The notes under the pieces: generated by a model
The model's database searches: none
The model's input: the letters and a program-made list of their open reading frames with translations, nothing else
Told to the model about the DNA's origin: nothing
Position numbers and translations under genes: made by a program
Assembly (NCBI GenBank): GCA_910586595.1
Contig: CAJUJB010000006.1
Coordinates: 1 to 64,000, forward strand
DNA: 64,000 nucleotides
Direction of reading: 5' to 3'
From: an uncultured Muribaculaceae bacterium
GTDB lineage: Bacteria; Bacteroidota; Bacteroidia; Bacteroidales; Muribaculaceae
Shown: positions 19,041 to 27,574 of the stretch, piece by piece
Layout: the number at the start of each line of letters is the position of its first letter
How positions within the stretch are numbered: the stretch's first letter is position 1

Positions 19041-19081
19041 TCGGTTTGGTAAGAGATAAAGAAAAGGTAAAAAGAGATTGT

Positions 19082-20860
19082 CTATTGCCGGAGGGCTGCC
19101 TTGGCAGCGTCGGCAATCTGGTTTGGTTCAAGGCCACATTGTTTCATTATATCGGCCGCCTTGTAGCCGTTTAAAAATTCTTTGGGAAGACCAAGAGTCA
19201 GCACTCCGGTTTTTGCCTCTCCGAGATAAGCGGCCACCTTCTGACCGAAGCCACCGTCTACAACTCCGTCTTCTGCCGTGATCACAATATCGTAGTCGCG
19301 GAGCTTATCGAGAGTCTCTGTGTCGAGAGATGAAAGGCAGCGAGGATTGATCAGAGTTGGCGTGTATCCTTCCTTCTCGAGGAGGTCGGCTGCAGCCGCC
19401 ATCTGGTAGAAGAAATTTCCGGCGCCGATAAGAGCTATCCGCTCACCTTTCTTCACCACTTCATAAGAGGGGGTGGAGTAGTCGGAGAGTAGTTCACGTG
19501 TTTCATCCGAAACGACAGCCCCGCCTGGAGTGCGTACCACCACCGGCTGCGAAGTCTGGTTAATGGCCCAGTCGGTCATCGCCAGATATTCTTGCTTGCA
19601 GGTAGGCGCCAGGAAAAGAATGCCGGGAATATTGCTTATCATGGAGATGTCGAAGAACCCGAGGTGGGTTGCGTCGGTCATGCCGAAAACTCCGGTATGG
19701 AAAATCTCGAATACGGCAGGCTGACGGTTTATGGCCACATCCTGGCTCAGCTGGTCGTATGCGCGCTGAAGGAAGGTCGAGACCACTGCAAATACCGGGC
19801 GAACCCCTTCTTTGGCCAGACCGGCTGTCATGCCTACTGCCATCTGCTCGGCGATGCCTACATCAATGAAGCGCTTGCCAGCTTCGCGTCGGCGTGCAGG
19901 AGGGAAGCCTACGGCTCCGGGGGTGCCTGCGGTGAGCACAGCTATGCGCTTGTCGCTTGCCATACGCGAGAGGATGTGGTTGGCAAAAATATCGGTATAA
20001 TCTTCCGGCTCGCATCCTGCGGGTGCTTCGTTGAGAGGAGAACCGCTCTGGAGATCGAAAGGCCCCGTGTAGTGGAACGACTCCTTGTCGGCTTCGGCCA
20101 CTTTGAGGCCGAGACCCTTCATTGTGTTGATGTGAACAACTACAGGATGGTCGATGTCGCGCACGGCCTGGAAAGCCTCTATCAGGCTGCGCAGGTCGTT
20201 GCCGTAATGTACATATCGGTAAGAATAGCCGAACGACCGGAATATATTTGGTTCAGCCGTGCCGTTGGTATGGCGGAGCAGTCGCAGGTCGGCGTAGAGG
20301 CCTCCGTGATTCTCGGCAATGCTCATGTCATTGTCGTTTACCACCACGATGAAATTCGATCCGAGGGTGGCTCCGTAATTGAGGCCTTCAAGAGCTTCAC
20401 CGCCACCGAGAGATCCGTCGCCTATTACAGCGATTACGTTTTCTTTGCCACCTTCTATATCGCGGGCCTTGGCGATGCCGCTTGCAAGCGCGAGCGACGT
20501 AGAGGTGTGGCCAATCGAGAAAAGATCGTAGAGCGGACTTTCGTCGGGATTGGTGAAACCGGTCACATCGCGGTAATGCTCAGGAGCGGTGAAAGCCTTC
20601 ATTCGTCCTGTAAGCATTTTATGAGGATATGTCTGGTGCGATACGTCGAATACGATCTTGTCTTCGGGTGTATTGAATACATAGTGGAGAGCTATGGTAG
20701 CTTCAACCATGCCTAAGTTAGGGCCGACATGGCCTCCGCGTGCCGACAACTTACGCATAAGCGCTGAGCGCATCTGGGCGGCAAGGGCCGTGAGCTCTTC
20801 TATACTCATTTTGCGTATGTCGGCGGGAGAGTTGATGTCGTTGAGATTTATTTCTTTCAT
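19082..20860 (-). CDS. 1-deoxy-D-xylulose-5-phosphate synthase (DXS)-like transketolase
   Basis: A 592-residue thiamine-diphosphate enzyme homologous to DXS, the first step of the MEP isoprenoid pathway. The TPP site is GDGSLGGGEALEGLN (DXS has GDGAxTGGMAxEALN), with VNDNDMSI after it. DXS Glu370 is kept in GIAEQ, though the usual next His is Met; Arg398 is kept in STFLQRAYDQ, and His299 and His431 have counterparts. However, the DXS positions Arg420, Asp427 and Arg478 are not kept (IFHTG, GMTDATH, VRTPGG). These contact glyceraldehyde phosphate in DXS, so the substrate may differ. It is shorter than typical DXS (about 620). Database names will probably call it dxs. Confidence 0.8.
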   Translation of the reverse strand: MKEINLNDINSPADIRKMSIEELTALAAQMRSALMRKLSARGGHVGPNLGMVEATIALHYVFNTPEDKIVFDVSHQTYPHKMLTGRMKAFTAPEHYRDVTGFTNPDESPLYDLFSIGHTSTSLALASGIAKARDIEGGKENVIAVIGDGSLGGGEALEGLNYGATLGSNFIVVVNDNDMSIAENHGGLYADLRLLRHTNGTAEPNIFRSFGYSYRYVHYGNDLRSLIEAFQAVRDIDHPVVVHINTMKGLGLKVAEADKESFHYTGPFDLQSGSPLNEAPAGCEPEDYTDIFANHILSRMASDKRIAVLTAGTPGAVGFPPARRREAGKRFIDVGIAEQMAVGMTAGLAKEGVRPVFAVVSTFLQRAYDQLSQDVAINRQPAVFEIFHTGVFGMTDATHLGFFDISMISNIPGILFLAPTCKQEYLAMTDWAINQTSQPVVVRTPGGAVVSDETRELLSDYSTPSYEVVKKGERIALIGAGNFFYQMAAAADLLEKEGYTPTLINPRCLSSLDTETLDKLRDYDIVITAEDGVVDGGFGQKVAAYLGEAKTGVLTLGLPKEFLNGYKAADIMKQCGLEPNQIADAAKAALRQ

Positions 20861-20950
20861 TTATATCAGTTATGTATGAGGTGTGGTTAGCTTGATTCAA
20901 TAGTATAACGCGCACAGAGGCGAAAAGTGATGTAAGAGGGGGTGTTAAAA

Positions 20951-20983
20951 TGCCAAAAACTCCTGGCATCGCGCCGGGAGTTT
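20951..20983 (-). promoter_or_regulatory. possible leader attenuator of the DXS-like gene
   Basis: In the ~145-base leader of the minus-strand gene, 20957-20983 forms a stem of AAACTCC-GGC and GCC-GGAGTTT followed by U5 and a second U-run, which looks like an intrinsic terminator. The segment 20951-20968 (TGCCA/TGGCA arms on the minus strand) can form an overlapping hairpin that would break the first. This is the shape of an attenuator; the effector is unknown. Confidence 0.45.
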
Positions 20984-21015
20984 CTGATGACAAACAATTC
21001 CGTAAATTTCTGATG

Positions 21016-21023
21016 CAAAATTA
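21016..21023 (-). promoter_or_regulatory. Bacteroidota -7 promoter element for the DXS-like gene
   Basis: TAATTTTG on the minus strand about 155 bases before the ATG at 20860, giving the long leader described above. Confidence 0.5.
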
Positions 21024-21038
21024 GACATAAACCCATAG

Positions 21039-21073
21039 TCATGAAATACCCTAAATCGGGTATTTTTTCATGA
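21039..21073. repeat. inverted repeat between divergent promoters
   Basis: TCATGAAATACCC (21039-21051) and GGGTATTTTTTCATGA (21058-21073), the second arm carrying three extra T. It sits between both promoters, so it may be an operator or a transcript-end signal. Confidence 0.55.
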
Positions 21074-21111
21074 GGAAAAAGATAAAAATGCAGGCATCAA
21101 ATTATTTTTCA

Positions 21112-21119
21112 TAACTTTG
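21112..21119 (+). promoter_or_regulatory. Bacteroidota -7 promoter element for the phosphoethanolamine transferase-like gene
   Basis: TAACTTTG, 18 bases before the ATG at 21138. An upstream TTG at 21117 would fall inside it, so the ATG is preferred. Confidence 0.6.
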
Positions 21120-21137
21120 TATGAAAATAATACATCC

Positions 21138-22910
21138 ATGACTACCTCCACTGGCAACCTTGCAGACTCGCTAAAACGCTATATATATATAGTTAGCCCC
21201 CTTATTATATTTCTTTGGTTCAGTTTTGCCATACCTGTCGGTATAGCTCCTTACACCGACGGAGTCTTCTCAAAGTCGGGCCTGCTTATTGGTTTTGCAG
21301 AATCTTTGTTTCCGGCGCTTGTCGTTGCTTTGCTTGCCGGCATTCCGCGCATATTCAGCCCTTCAAAGGCCGCAAGGTTTATTTCGGCCCTTCTCTGGGT
21401 AATAATATCGATAGCTGTATGGGTGTCGCTGGTAGGCGAGCTTTTCATCGGTCTTGGCTTACATTGCCGTCTCAACGAAGCCGTGCTGCTGCTCATTCTG
21501 CAGAGCGATGGAGGAGAGACCGGCGAATTTCTCAGCTACGCCATGAGTCTGCCGGCTACATGGAAGTCGCTTGCATTATCGTTGATTCCGGTGGCGATGG
21601 CTGTGTGCGCATGGTTTGTGCGCCGATTTATAGGCAAGCGGGTAATCGTGGGTAAGTGTGCCGCTGTTCTGGCCGTAATATCCGCATGTGTGTTCGTATG
21701 GGCACAGAAGCCGGTGATTGAAGATAATTTCGATTCCAAGCGTCAGTCGTATATGATTACTCCATTCCAGGCCTTGGTGTCGATGCGGCCTTTATCAGAC
21801 AACTCGGAAATTATACACCGTATATCGGTTGCCAATGGGGAGGTCGCTGTGAAAAGGGATTCAACCGGTGCTCCGATGATAGTTCTTGTCATCGGTGAGT
21901 CGGATAATAAATATCATTCATCTCTCTATGGCTACCACCTCGGAACTGCCGAGGCTCTATCGGCTCTCCGCGACAGTTGTGAGGCCGACAGCAGCGGATG
22001 TCTGGTAGTTTATGAAGATGCTGTGACTGGCGACTGCACCACAAATCTGGTTATGAAACGCCTTCTGTCGACCAATCTTCCCGGACATGAGTGGGAAGAC
22101 AGTCCTCTTCTTCCAGCCGTACTGACATCTGCCGGATATAATGTAGGCTATTTCGACAACCAGTCAACACCCTCCACCTGCGAGGCGGTAGACTATGGAA
22201 GTGTGTTCTTCCTCAACGCACCCGAGACAGCCGGGCAGAGCTTTGTGATGAGGAATGATGAGCGCTTCGACTATGACAGCGATTTTACCTCCCGTTACCT
22301 TCCGGATGCGCTTAGCCTTGAAGAACCTGCCGCCGTTATATTTCACCTGATGGGGCAACATATTCAGGCATCGAAAAGGTACAAGCCTGAAGAAGGAAAA
22401 TTCTCACTCGATGATTATGCGTCGTTGACCGATTTTTCAGATAAAGAACGTACAGACCTCATGCACTACGACAACGCGACGGTGGTGCTGGCCGATAACC
22501 TTGCCAAAATAATCGATTCCGTGCGCGACCGCGATGCCGTTGTAATATACCTGAGCGACCATAGCGAGGAAATATATGATTACCGCCATCAGTATGGACG
22601 TACTCAGGAATACATGACGCCTCAACGTGCAAAGACCTTGTTCGAGGTGCCGATGTATGTGTACATGACCGGTGAATTTATGAGCAATCATCCCGAGCAG
22701 GCACGCAACATCATTGATAATGCCTCTTCACCTGTATTCACCTATGATTTACCTGACCTGATTCTTGATCTGGCAGGAGTGAGCGGCTCGATGGTTGATT
22801 CAGCCAGAAGTGTGGCGTCGGGCAATTACGACTCTTCGCGGCGCAGGCTCATACATCACTCCACATTTGACTATGACAGCCTTATGCGGGTGAATGATGA
22901 TAGACCTTGA
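21138..22910 (+). CDS. phosphoethanolamine transferase-like sulfatase-fold protein
   Basis: A 590-residue inner-membrane protein of the EptA/CptA type. About five N-terminal membrane helices (first at residues 20-40) precede a periplasmic alkaline-phosphatase-fold domain. Metal and nucleophile motifs are VLVIGESDN, TGDCTTNLVM (nucleophile Thr near residue 300), MGQHIQ and IYLSDHSEEIYDYRHQYG, the last holding the metal-binding Asp-His pair. Members transfer phosphoethanolamine from phosphatidylethanolamine onto lipid A or LPS core, which can raise resistance to cationic peptides. Lipid A versus core cannot be decided here. The divergent DXS-like gene shares its control region. Confidence 0.85.
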   Translation: MTTSTGNLADSLKRYIYIVSPLIIFLWFSFAIPVGIAPYTDGVFSKSGLLIGFAESLFPALVVALLAGIPRIFSPSKAARFISALLWVIISIAVWVSLVGELFIGLGLHCRLNEAVLLLILQSDGGETGEFLSYAMSLPATWKSLALSLIPVAMAVCAWFVRRFIGKRVIVGKCAAVLAVISACVFVWAQKPVIEDNFDSKRQSYMITPFQALVSMRPLSDNSEIIHRISVANGEVAVKRDSTGAPMIVLVIGESDNKYHSSLYGYHLGTAEALSALRDSCEADSSGCLVVYEDAVTGDCTTNLVMKRLLSTNLPGHEWEDSPLLPAVLTSAGYNVGYFDNQSTPSTCEAVDYGSVFFLNAPETAGQSFVMRNDERFDYDSDFTSRYLPDALSLEEPAAVIFHLMGQHIQASKRYKPEEGKFSLDDYASLTDFSDKERTDLMHYDNATVVLADNLAKIIDSVRDRDAVVIYLSDHSEEIYDYRHQYGRTQEYMTPQRAKTLFEVPMYVYMTGEFMSNHPEQARNIIDNASSPVFTYDLPDLILDLAGVSGSMVDSARSVASGNYDSSRRRLIHHSTFDYDSLMRVNDDRP

Positions 22911-22957
22911 CAAGCCCGAAAGAGGGCTGTGAGTCGGTGCAATTCCTATTTTTTTTG

Positions 22958-22965
22958 TACTTTTG
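22958..22965 (+). promoter_or_regulatory. Bacteroidota -7 promoter element for the polyprenyl synthase operon
   Basis: TACTTTTG, 17 bases before the ATG at 22983. It would drive the long plus-strand cluster that follows. Confidence 0.6.
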
Positions 22966-22982
22966 CAAATTATTGCGCATCC

Positions 22983-23957
22983 ATGACCACACTCGAAAAT
23001 ATAACCCGCACGCACCGGCCCGATTTAGACAGGCTTAACGAGCGAATACATAATCAGTTGCACACGTCCAACTCAATGATGAGCCGGATTGTGTTATCGT
23101 TGCTCCGCACCAAAGGCAAGCAACTCCGTCCACTTCTTTTAATCATGTGTGCCAAGATGTTTGGCCCTGTTGATGAAAAAGTGATGGCGTCGGCCGCTGC
23201 CGTGGAATTACTTCACAATGCCTCGCTTATCCACGATGATGTTGTAGATAATTCAATGACGCGCCGCGGGCTTCCTACTGTAAATGCAGTGTGGGATAAC
23301 CATATTGCCGTCCTCGTAGGCGACTTCTTCACATCTTCGGCCATGCAGGAGGCCATCTCTACCGGCAACATCCGCATCGTCGACGCCCTTTGCAAACTCG
23401 GACGCCAGTTATCGCTCGGCGAGATTGATCAGATCTACAACGCACGCGAGCATAGCCTCGATGAAGAGAGTTATTACCGTATTATAGATTATAAGACGGC
23501 CTCACTTTTCGTTGCCAGCGCGGAAATGGGGTGCTTTGCCGCCGGAGCTCCCGATGAAGCCCGTGAGGTACTCGCCCGCTATGCACTGCTCTTCGGCCGT
23601 TGTTTCCAGATACGCGACGATGTATTCGACTACTTCCCATCGGAGCTCGTAGGAAAGCCTACAGGTAATGATTTGCGTGAAGGTAAGGTGTCGCTGCCGC
23701 TGCTCCATGCCCTTGAGGATTCTTCCCTGCCAGAGCATGACGAGATACTCAAGTTGCTTGATAAGGATAATCTCTCAGATGAGGAGATTGACCGTCTGCA
23801 GGCATTTGCCAGGGATAACGGTGGTATAGACTATGCATTCGACGTGATGCGACGTCTGCGCGACGAAGCCCTGCAAGGACTCGATGGCCTCGGGGCATCT
23901 GCCGTACGCGACGAACTGGCCGACCTCTTCGACTTCATCATAGAGCGTCAATTCTGA
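22983..23957 (+). CDS. polyprenyl synthetase (isoprenyl diphosphate synthase)
   Basis: A 324-residue prenyl chain-elongating enzyme that condenses isopentenyl diphosphate units. Both Asp-rich motifs are clear: HDDVVD (about residue 83) and RDDVFDY (about 214). KGKQLRPLLL, with its Lys and Arg, binds substrate phosphates. The residues before the first motif (NASLIHDD) resemble long-chain (C40-type) enzymes rather than farnesyl synthase, so it probably makes the quinone side chain. The ATG at 22983 is just past the promoter box; a longer reading would lie upstream of it. The Ig-like lipoprotein gene follows two bases after its stop. Confidence 0.9.
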   Translation: MTTLENITRTHRPDLDRLNERIHNQLHTSNSMMSRIVLSLLRTKGKQLRPLLLIMCAKMFGPVDEKVMASAAAVELLHNASLIHDDVVDNSMTRRGLPTVNAVWDNHIAVLVGDFFTSSAMQEAISTGNIRIVDALCKLGRQLSLGEIDQIYNAREHSLDEESYYRIIDYKTASLFVASAEMGCFAAGAPDEAREVLARYALLFGRCFQIRDDVFDYFPSELVGKPTGNDLREGKVSLPLLHALEDSSLPEHDEILKLLDKDNLSDEEIDRLQAFARDNGGIDYAFDVMRRLRDEALQGLDGLGASAVRDELADLFDFIIERQF

Positions 23958-23959
23958 TC

Positions 23960-26011
23960 ATGGCACGGCAGGGCAAGCGAATCCGCGGTGGCATGTATAT
24001 GCTTCTGTGGCTGGTGGTGAGCTGTCTGCTGGCCGCCTGCGCCAATATGGGTCGCCCGGAAGGCGGTGCGCGCGACGAGACGCCTCCCCGCTTCATGCGC
24101 TCTGATCCATTGCCTGGCGCCACCGGTGTGAAGAAAACCCGTCTAAACGTATTCTTTGACGAGAATATCCAGCTTGAAGACGCGTTCAACAAAGTTGTGG
24201 TGTCGCCCGCGCAGAAACAGCCGCCTACAGTGATGGCAAACGGACGCCGCCTCTCTGTGGAATTCCGCGATACACTTCTGCCCAACACCACATATACCAT
24301 CGACTTTGCCGACGCCATCAAGGACCTCAACGAAGGAAATATACTCGATGGCTTCGCCCTCGACTTTTCTACCGGCGACACCATCGACTCACTGCGTATA
24401 TCCGGCATGGTTCTCCAGGCGTCCAATCTTGAGCCTGCGCAGGGTATACTCGTAGGTGTTTATTCAAATCTTTCCGACACCGCCCTTACCACCCTTCCCT
24501 TCGAGCGAATTGCCCGCACAAACCAGTATGGGCATTTTACCATACGTAACCTTAAGGAAGGTACCTACCGTATTTTTGCCGTAAACGACATCAACCGCGA
24601 TTACCATTGGGATCGCTCGGAAGACATTGCGTTCTACGACACACTTATAGTTCCCACCGTCGAGCCAATCGAAGTAAGCGACACACTGTATGCCTCCAAT
24701 GGAGAGGACTCGATAGTACAGAGGCAGGGTGTACGGTTCCTGCCAAACGATATTCTGCTTGCATGGTTCAATCTGGGCTATACTCCGCTATATATGGTGG
24801 ATCATAAGCGCGACGAACGACGTAAAATAAATTTCACCTTCTCTGCTCCGGTTGATTCATTGCCTAAAATCACCATAGCCGATGGTGCCCCGGGCGCCGG
24901 AAGAGATATTTCGGAATGGGCCCTGCTCAACTCCAACGCCACACTCGATACACTCGAATACTGGATTTCAGATCCTGATGTCATTGCAGCCGACTCGCTG
25001 AGATTATCAGTCTCTTATCTGAAAACCGACACGGCAGACCAGATTGGATGGACCACAGACACCATACGTTTCTTCTTCCGTGAGCCTAAGAAAAAGAAGA
25101 AAGAAGAGAAAAAAGAGGACGTGCCTCTGTTTACGGTCGATTCTATCACCGGCGACACAACATTCCTGCCCCCGCCCGATATGGAGTATCTCCGTCTTTC
25201 TGTAGTAGGAGGAAGTACTCAGGAATTAAACAAGCCATTTGTAATGTCGGCCGATGTGCCCATCGCGTCAGTCGACAGTGCCGGTGTGCATCTCGATATA
25301 GCTGTCGATACGCTGTGGGAACCTGTGAAGATATGGTGGCGCCCCGACTCTGCCAATCCGCTTCAGCGACGTGTTATCGACATTCCATGGAAGGCCGGTG
25401 CCAAATACCGGTTCTCTGTAGATACGCTTGCCGTAACGGGAATATATGGCACCTGGAACCGACCCTTCAAGCAGGAGTTTACTGTAAAGCAACCTGAAGA
25501 TTACTCAAATCTTAAATTCGTCCTTCCCGGGCTTGACAGCATACAGGCCGTGGTACAGTTGCTCAATAACTCCGATGAGCCGGTGTATCAGGCTGTGAAA
25601 CCTGCGGGCACCGGGGCCGTTGAGTTACGATTCCTTAACCCGGGCACTTATTATGCCCGCCTCTTCATAGACTCGACACCTAATGGTAAATGGGATACAG
25701 GAAATCCTACTGACTCTGTACTCCTGCAGCCGGAAGAAGTGTATTATTTCGCCAAGAAACTTGAGCTTAAGAAAAACTGGGATGTGGAGCAGACCTGGAA
25801 TATCGACGAATTGGCCATCGATGTACAGAAGCCATATGCCATCAAGAAAAACAAGCCCAAGCTCAAGCGAGGCGAGCAGCCGCCTGTAGAGCAGGACGAG
25901 GAGACAGATTATCTTGACGAGAATTACAATCCCTTCGACCGTACCGGACGCAATGAGCGCCGAACCGGCACAACCGGTGGTGCAACAGGCTTGCGACGAA
26001 ATACTTTTTGA
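23960..26011 (+). CDS. outer-membrane Ig-like (Big_5) lipoprotein
   Basis: A 683-residue lipoprotein: basic start, hydrophobic core and lipobox LLAAC with Cys27, followed by NMGRPEGGARDETPP, a Bacteroidota hallmark. The next ~100 residues are a Big_5/SbsA-like Ig domain (FMRSDPLPGATGVKKTRLNVFFDENI; PNTTYTIDFADAIKDLNEGN). Further beta-rich domains follow, including a carboxypeptidase-regulatory-like fold (NQYGHFTIRNLKEGTYRIFAVND). The C-terminal ~60 residues are basic and low-complexity. The role is unknown, presumably at the cell surface or periplasm. It sits in a tight cluster with the prenyl synthase and the LOG protein. Confidence 0.8.
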   Translation: MARQGKRIRGGMYMLLWLVVSCLLAACANMGRPEGGARDETPPRFMRSDPLPGATGVKKTRLNVFFDENIQLEDAFNKVVVSPAQKQPPTVMANGRRLSVEFRDTLLPNTTYTIDFADAIKDLNEGNILDGFALDFSTGDTIDSLRISGMVLQASNLEPAQGILVGVYSNLSDTALTTLPFERIARTNQYGHFTIRNLKEGTYRIFAVNDINRDYHWDRSEDIAFYDTLIVPTVEPIEVSDTLYASNGEDSIVQRQGVRFLPNDILLAWFNLGYTPLYMVDHKRDERRKINFTFSAPVDSLPKITIADGAPGAGRDISEWALLNSNATLDTLEYWISDPDVIAADSLRLSVSYLKTDTADQIGWTTDTIRFFFREPKKKKKEEKKEDVPLFTVDSITGDTTFLPPPDMEYLRLSVVGGSTQELNKPFVMSADVPIASVDSAGVHLDIAVDTLWEPVKIWWRPDSANPLQRRVIDIPWKAGAKYRFSVDTLAVTGIYGTWNRPFKQEFTVKQPEDYSNLKFVLPGLDSIQAVVQLLNNSDEPVYQAVKPAGTGAVELRFLNPGTYYARLFIDSTPNGKWDTGNPTDSVLLQPEEVYYFAKKLELKKNWDVEQTWNIDELAIDVQKPYAIKKNKPKLKRGEQPPVEQDEETDYLDENYNPFDRTGRNERRTGTTGGATGLRRNTF

Positions 26012-26014
26012 TTT

Positions 26015-26587
26015 ATGGAAAAGACAGTAACCGTTTATTGCGCGTCAGCCAAAGATCTCGCACCGATATACACCGAAGCCGCTTATAAATTGGGCGAAGC
26101 GCTTGCCGAGGCCGGCGCCACGCTGGTCACAGGTGGTGGCCGTACTGGCCTTATGGCGGCCGTTGAGGAAGGCTCTCTATCCCATGGAGGCAAGACTATC
26201 GGAGTCATTCCCCAGTTCATGATTGACCGTGGCTGGCACCACACCGGCCTGGGTGAATTGCGCATCGTTCCCGACATGCATACCCGTAAGGCTACCATGG
26301 CCTCGCTGGCTACGGCGGCAGTGGCTCTCCCCGGAGGAATAGGTACATTTGAGGAGTTGCTTGAAATTATTACCTGGCGGCAGCTCGGTCTTTTCAGCGG
26401 GAATATTGTTATATATAATGTCAACAATTATTACGGCCCCTTGCTGTCGATGTTCAACCAGGCTATCGAGCAAGGATTCATGCAGCCAGATCACCGTGGC
26501 CTGTATACCGTTGCTGAAAGTGTGAGCGAAGTTCTTGAGGCTGCCTTCGCCGCTCCATCTACCGGAGAATTCTCGCCTAAATTTTAG
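26015..26587 (+). CDS. LOG-family protein (TIGR00730, putative cytokinin-type phosphoribohydrolase)
   Basis: A 190-residue Rossmann-like protein with the family motif PGGIGTFEELLEIITWRQLG (about residue 108), plus VTGGGRTGLM in the N-terminal half. LOG enzymes release a free base from nucleoside 5'-monophosphates; bacterial members act on AMP or N6-modified forms, while the natural role in bacteria is not settled. Length is that of the family. It is four bases from the lipoprotein gene and ten bases from the DUF4271 gene, so it should be co-transcribed with them. Confidence 0.88.
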   Translation: MEKTVTVYCASAKDLAPIYTEAAYKLGEALAEAGATLVTGGGRTGLMAAVEEGSLSHGGKTIGVIPQFMIDRGWHHTGLGELRIVPDMHTRKATMASLATAAVALPGGIGTFEELLEIITWRQLGLFSGNIVIYNVNNYYGPLLSMFNQAIEQGFMQPDHRGLYTVAESVSEVLEAAFAAPSTGEFSPKF

Positions 26588-26596
26588 AAATCTGTA

Positions 26597-27550
26597 ATGC
26601 CCGTCACACCCGACAGTATTCATACCGATACCGTAGCCGCGGCCCCTGCCGTGCCGCCTCCTCCTGCCGAGAGCTATGATCTCCCGGCCGATTTTTCGCA
26701 GGCTGATTACGGAGGTCTCAATACCGTCATCATTGACTCTATAGGTCGTGATACGGTGTCGGGTCGCATACCTCATTTTATTCCGGTTGCAGAGGCCGAC
26801 AGCCTACGCATCGAGGCTGTGTTCGACAGTGTGTCGACGCATATGGAAGTCGCACCTCCTCCGTCGGGCCTTTCGGAGGGTATAGCCCCTTATGCCCTGG
26901 CTCCTACCTACACCAACAGCACGCCTCTTACGGCCCTGCTGATGGGTACCTTGGTGTTAGGAGCCATAAATGCCGGCGGTATAGCGCGCGCCCTCAAGAG
27001 CTACCGTCATGAAATAATAGGTGTGCGCAGGCGCCCCAATGTCTTTGATGACGAACGAAACGTGTCGACGCCGATGGCCATCATTCTGGCATTGATATTC
27101 GTGGTCTTCGGAGGTATTGTGCTTTATAATCTGCCTGGACTTCCTCCTTCGCCTGGCTTTACCGGGGCTGCCGCACAGATGGGCCTGCTCGGTGCATATT
27201 ATCTGTTTGAGTACTTCGCATATCAGACAGTAGGTTATGCGTTCGGCTCGAAAGAAGGACGCCGGCAGTGGGTCAACGGATTTATGGCTACGCAGGCCTA
27301 TGCGGGCCTGTTTATGGTTATACCTGCCTTTTTGCTTGTGGTTGAGCCTGCATGGCACGACTTGTTGGTAATTATCTCATTATCAATTTATGGCGCTGCA
27401 AGATTACTCTTTATAATCAAAGGCTTCCGAATTTTTTACTCCAATTTTCGGTCGTTGCTTTATTTTATTTTGTATCTTTGCACGCTGGAAATTATTCCGG
27501 CACTTGCTGTATATCGCCTGAGTGCGTATTTGCAAGTACTAACCGCATAG
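26597..27550 (+). CDS. DUF4271 membrane protein
   Basis: A 317-residue protein. The N-terminal ~110 residues are soluble, rich in Pro, Ala, Asp and Ser; the C-terminal ~200 residues contain about six membrane helices, beginning with LTALLMGTLVLGAINAGGI and ending in YLCTLEIIPALAVYRL. The family is restricted mainly to Bacteroidota, is often encoded just before hemD, and has no known function. The promoter box for hemD lies inside its 3' end. The start at ATG 26597 is ten bases after the previous stop. Confidence 0.8.
   Translation: MPVTPDSIHTDTVAAAPAVPPPPAESYDLPADFSQADYGGLNTVIIDSIGRDTVSGRIPHFIPVAEADSLRIEAVFDSVSTHMEVAPPPSGLSEGIAPYALAPTYTNSTPLTALLMGTLVLGAINAGGIARALKSYRHEIIGVRRRPNVFDDERNVSTPMAIILALIFVVFGGIVLYNLPGLPPSPGFTGAAAQMGLLGAYYLFEYFAYQTVGYAFGSKEGRRQWVNGFMATQAYAGLFMVIPAFLLVVEPAWHDLLVIISLSIYGAARLLFIIKGFRIFYSNFRSLLYFILYLCTLEIIPALAVYRLSAYLQVLTA
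27473..27480 (+). promoter_or_regulatory. internal Bacteroidota -7 promoter element before hemD
   Basis: TATCTTTG followed by C in the last part of the DUF4271 gene, about 95 bases before the hemD start. It would allow separate expression of the hemD-rnpA-yidD-tatD segment. Confidence 0.4.
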
Positions 27551-27574
27551 CGCGACAATACAATTATTAGAAGA

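Larger units (their letters stand above)
20861..21137. other. divergent promoter region with hairpins (DXS-like / sulfatase-type gene)
   Basis: 277 bases between two divergent genes. It holds a minus-strand promoter (21016-21023), a plus-strand promoter (21112-21119), a leader hairpin that could act as an attenuator (20957-20983) and a palindrome between the promoters (21039-21073). The nine bases TTTCTGATG occur twice (20981-20989 and 21007-21015). No small ORF is supported. Confidence 0.6.

Noticed and set aside
19592..20716. 374-codon open frame on the plus strand opposite the DXS-like gene
   Set aside because: It lies wholly inside a gene with clear TPP-enzyme motifs on the other strand; the translated sequence shows no family features.
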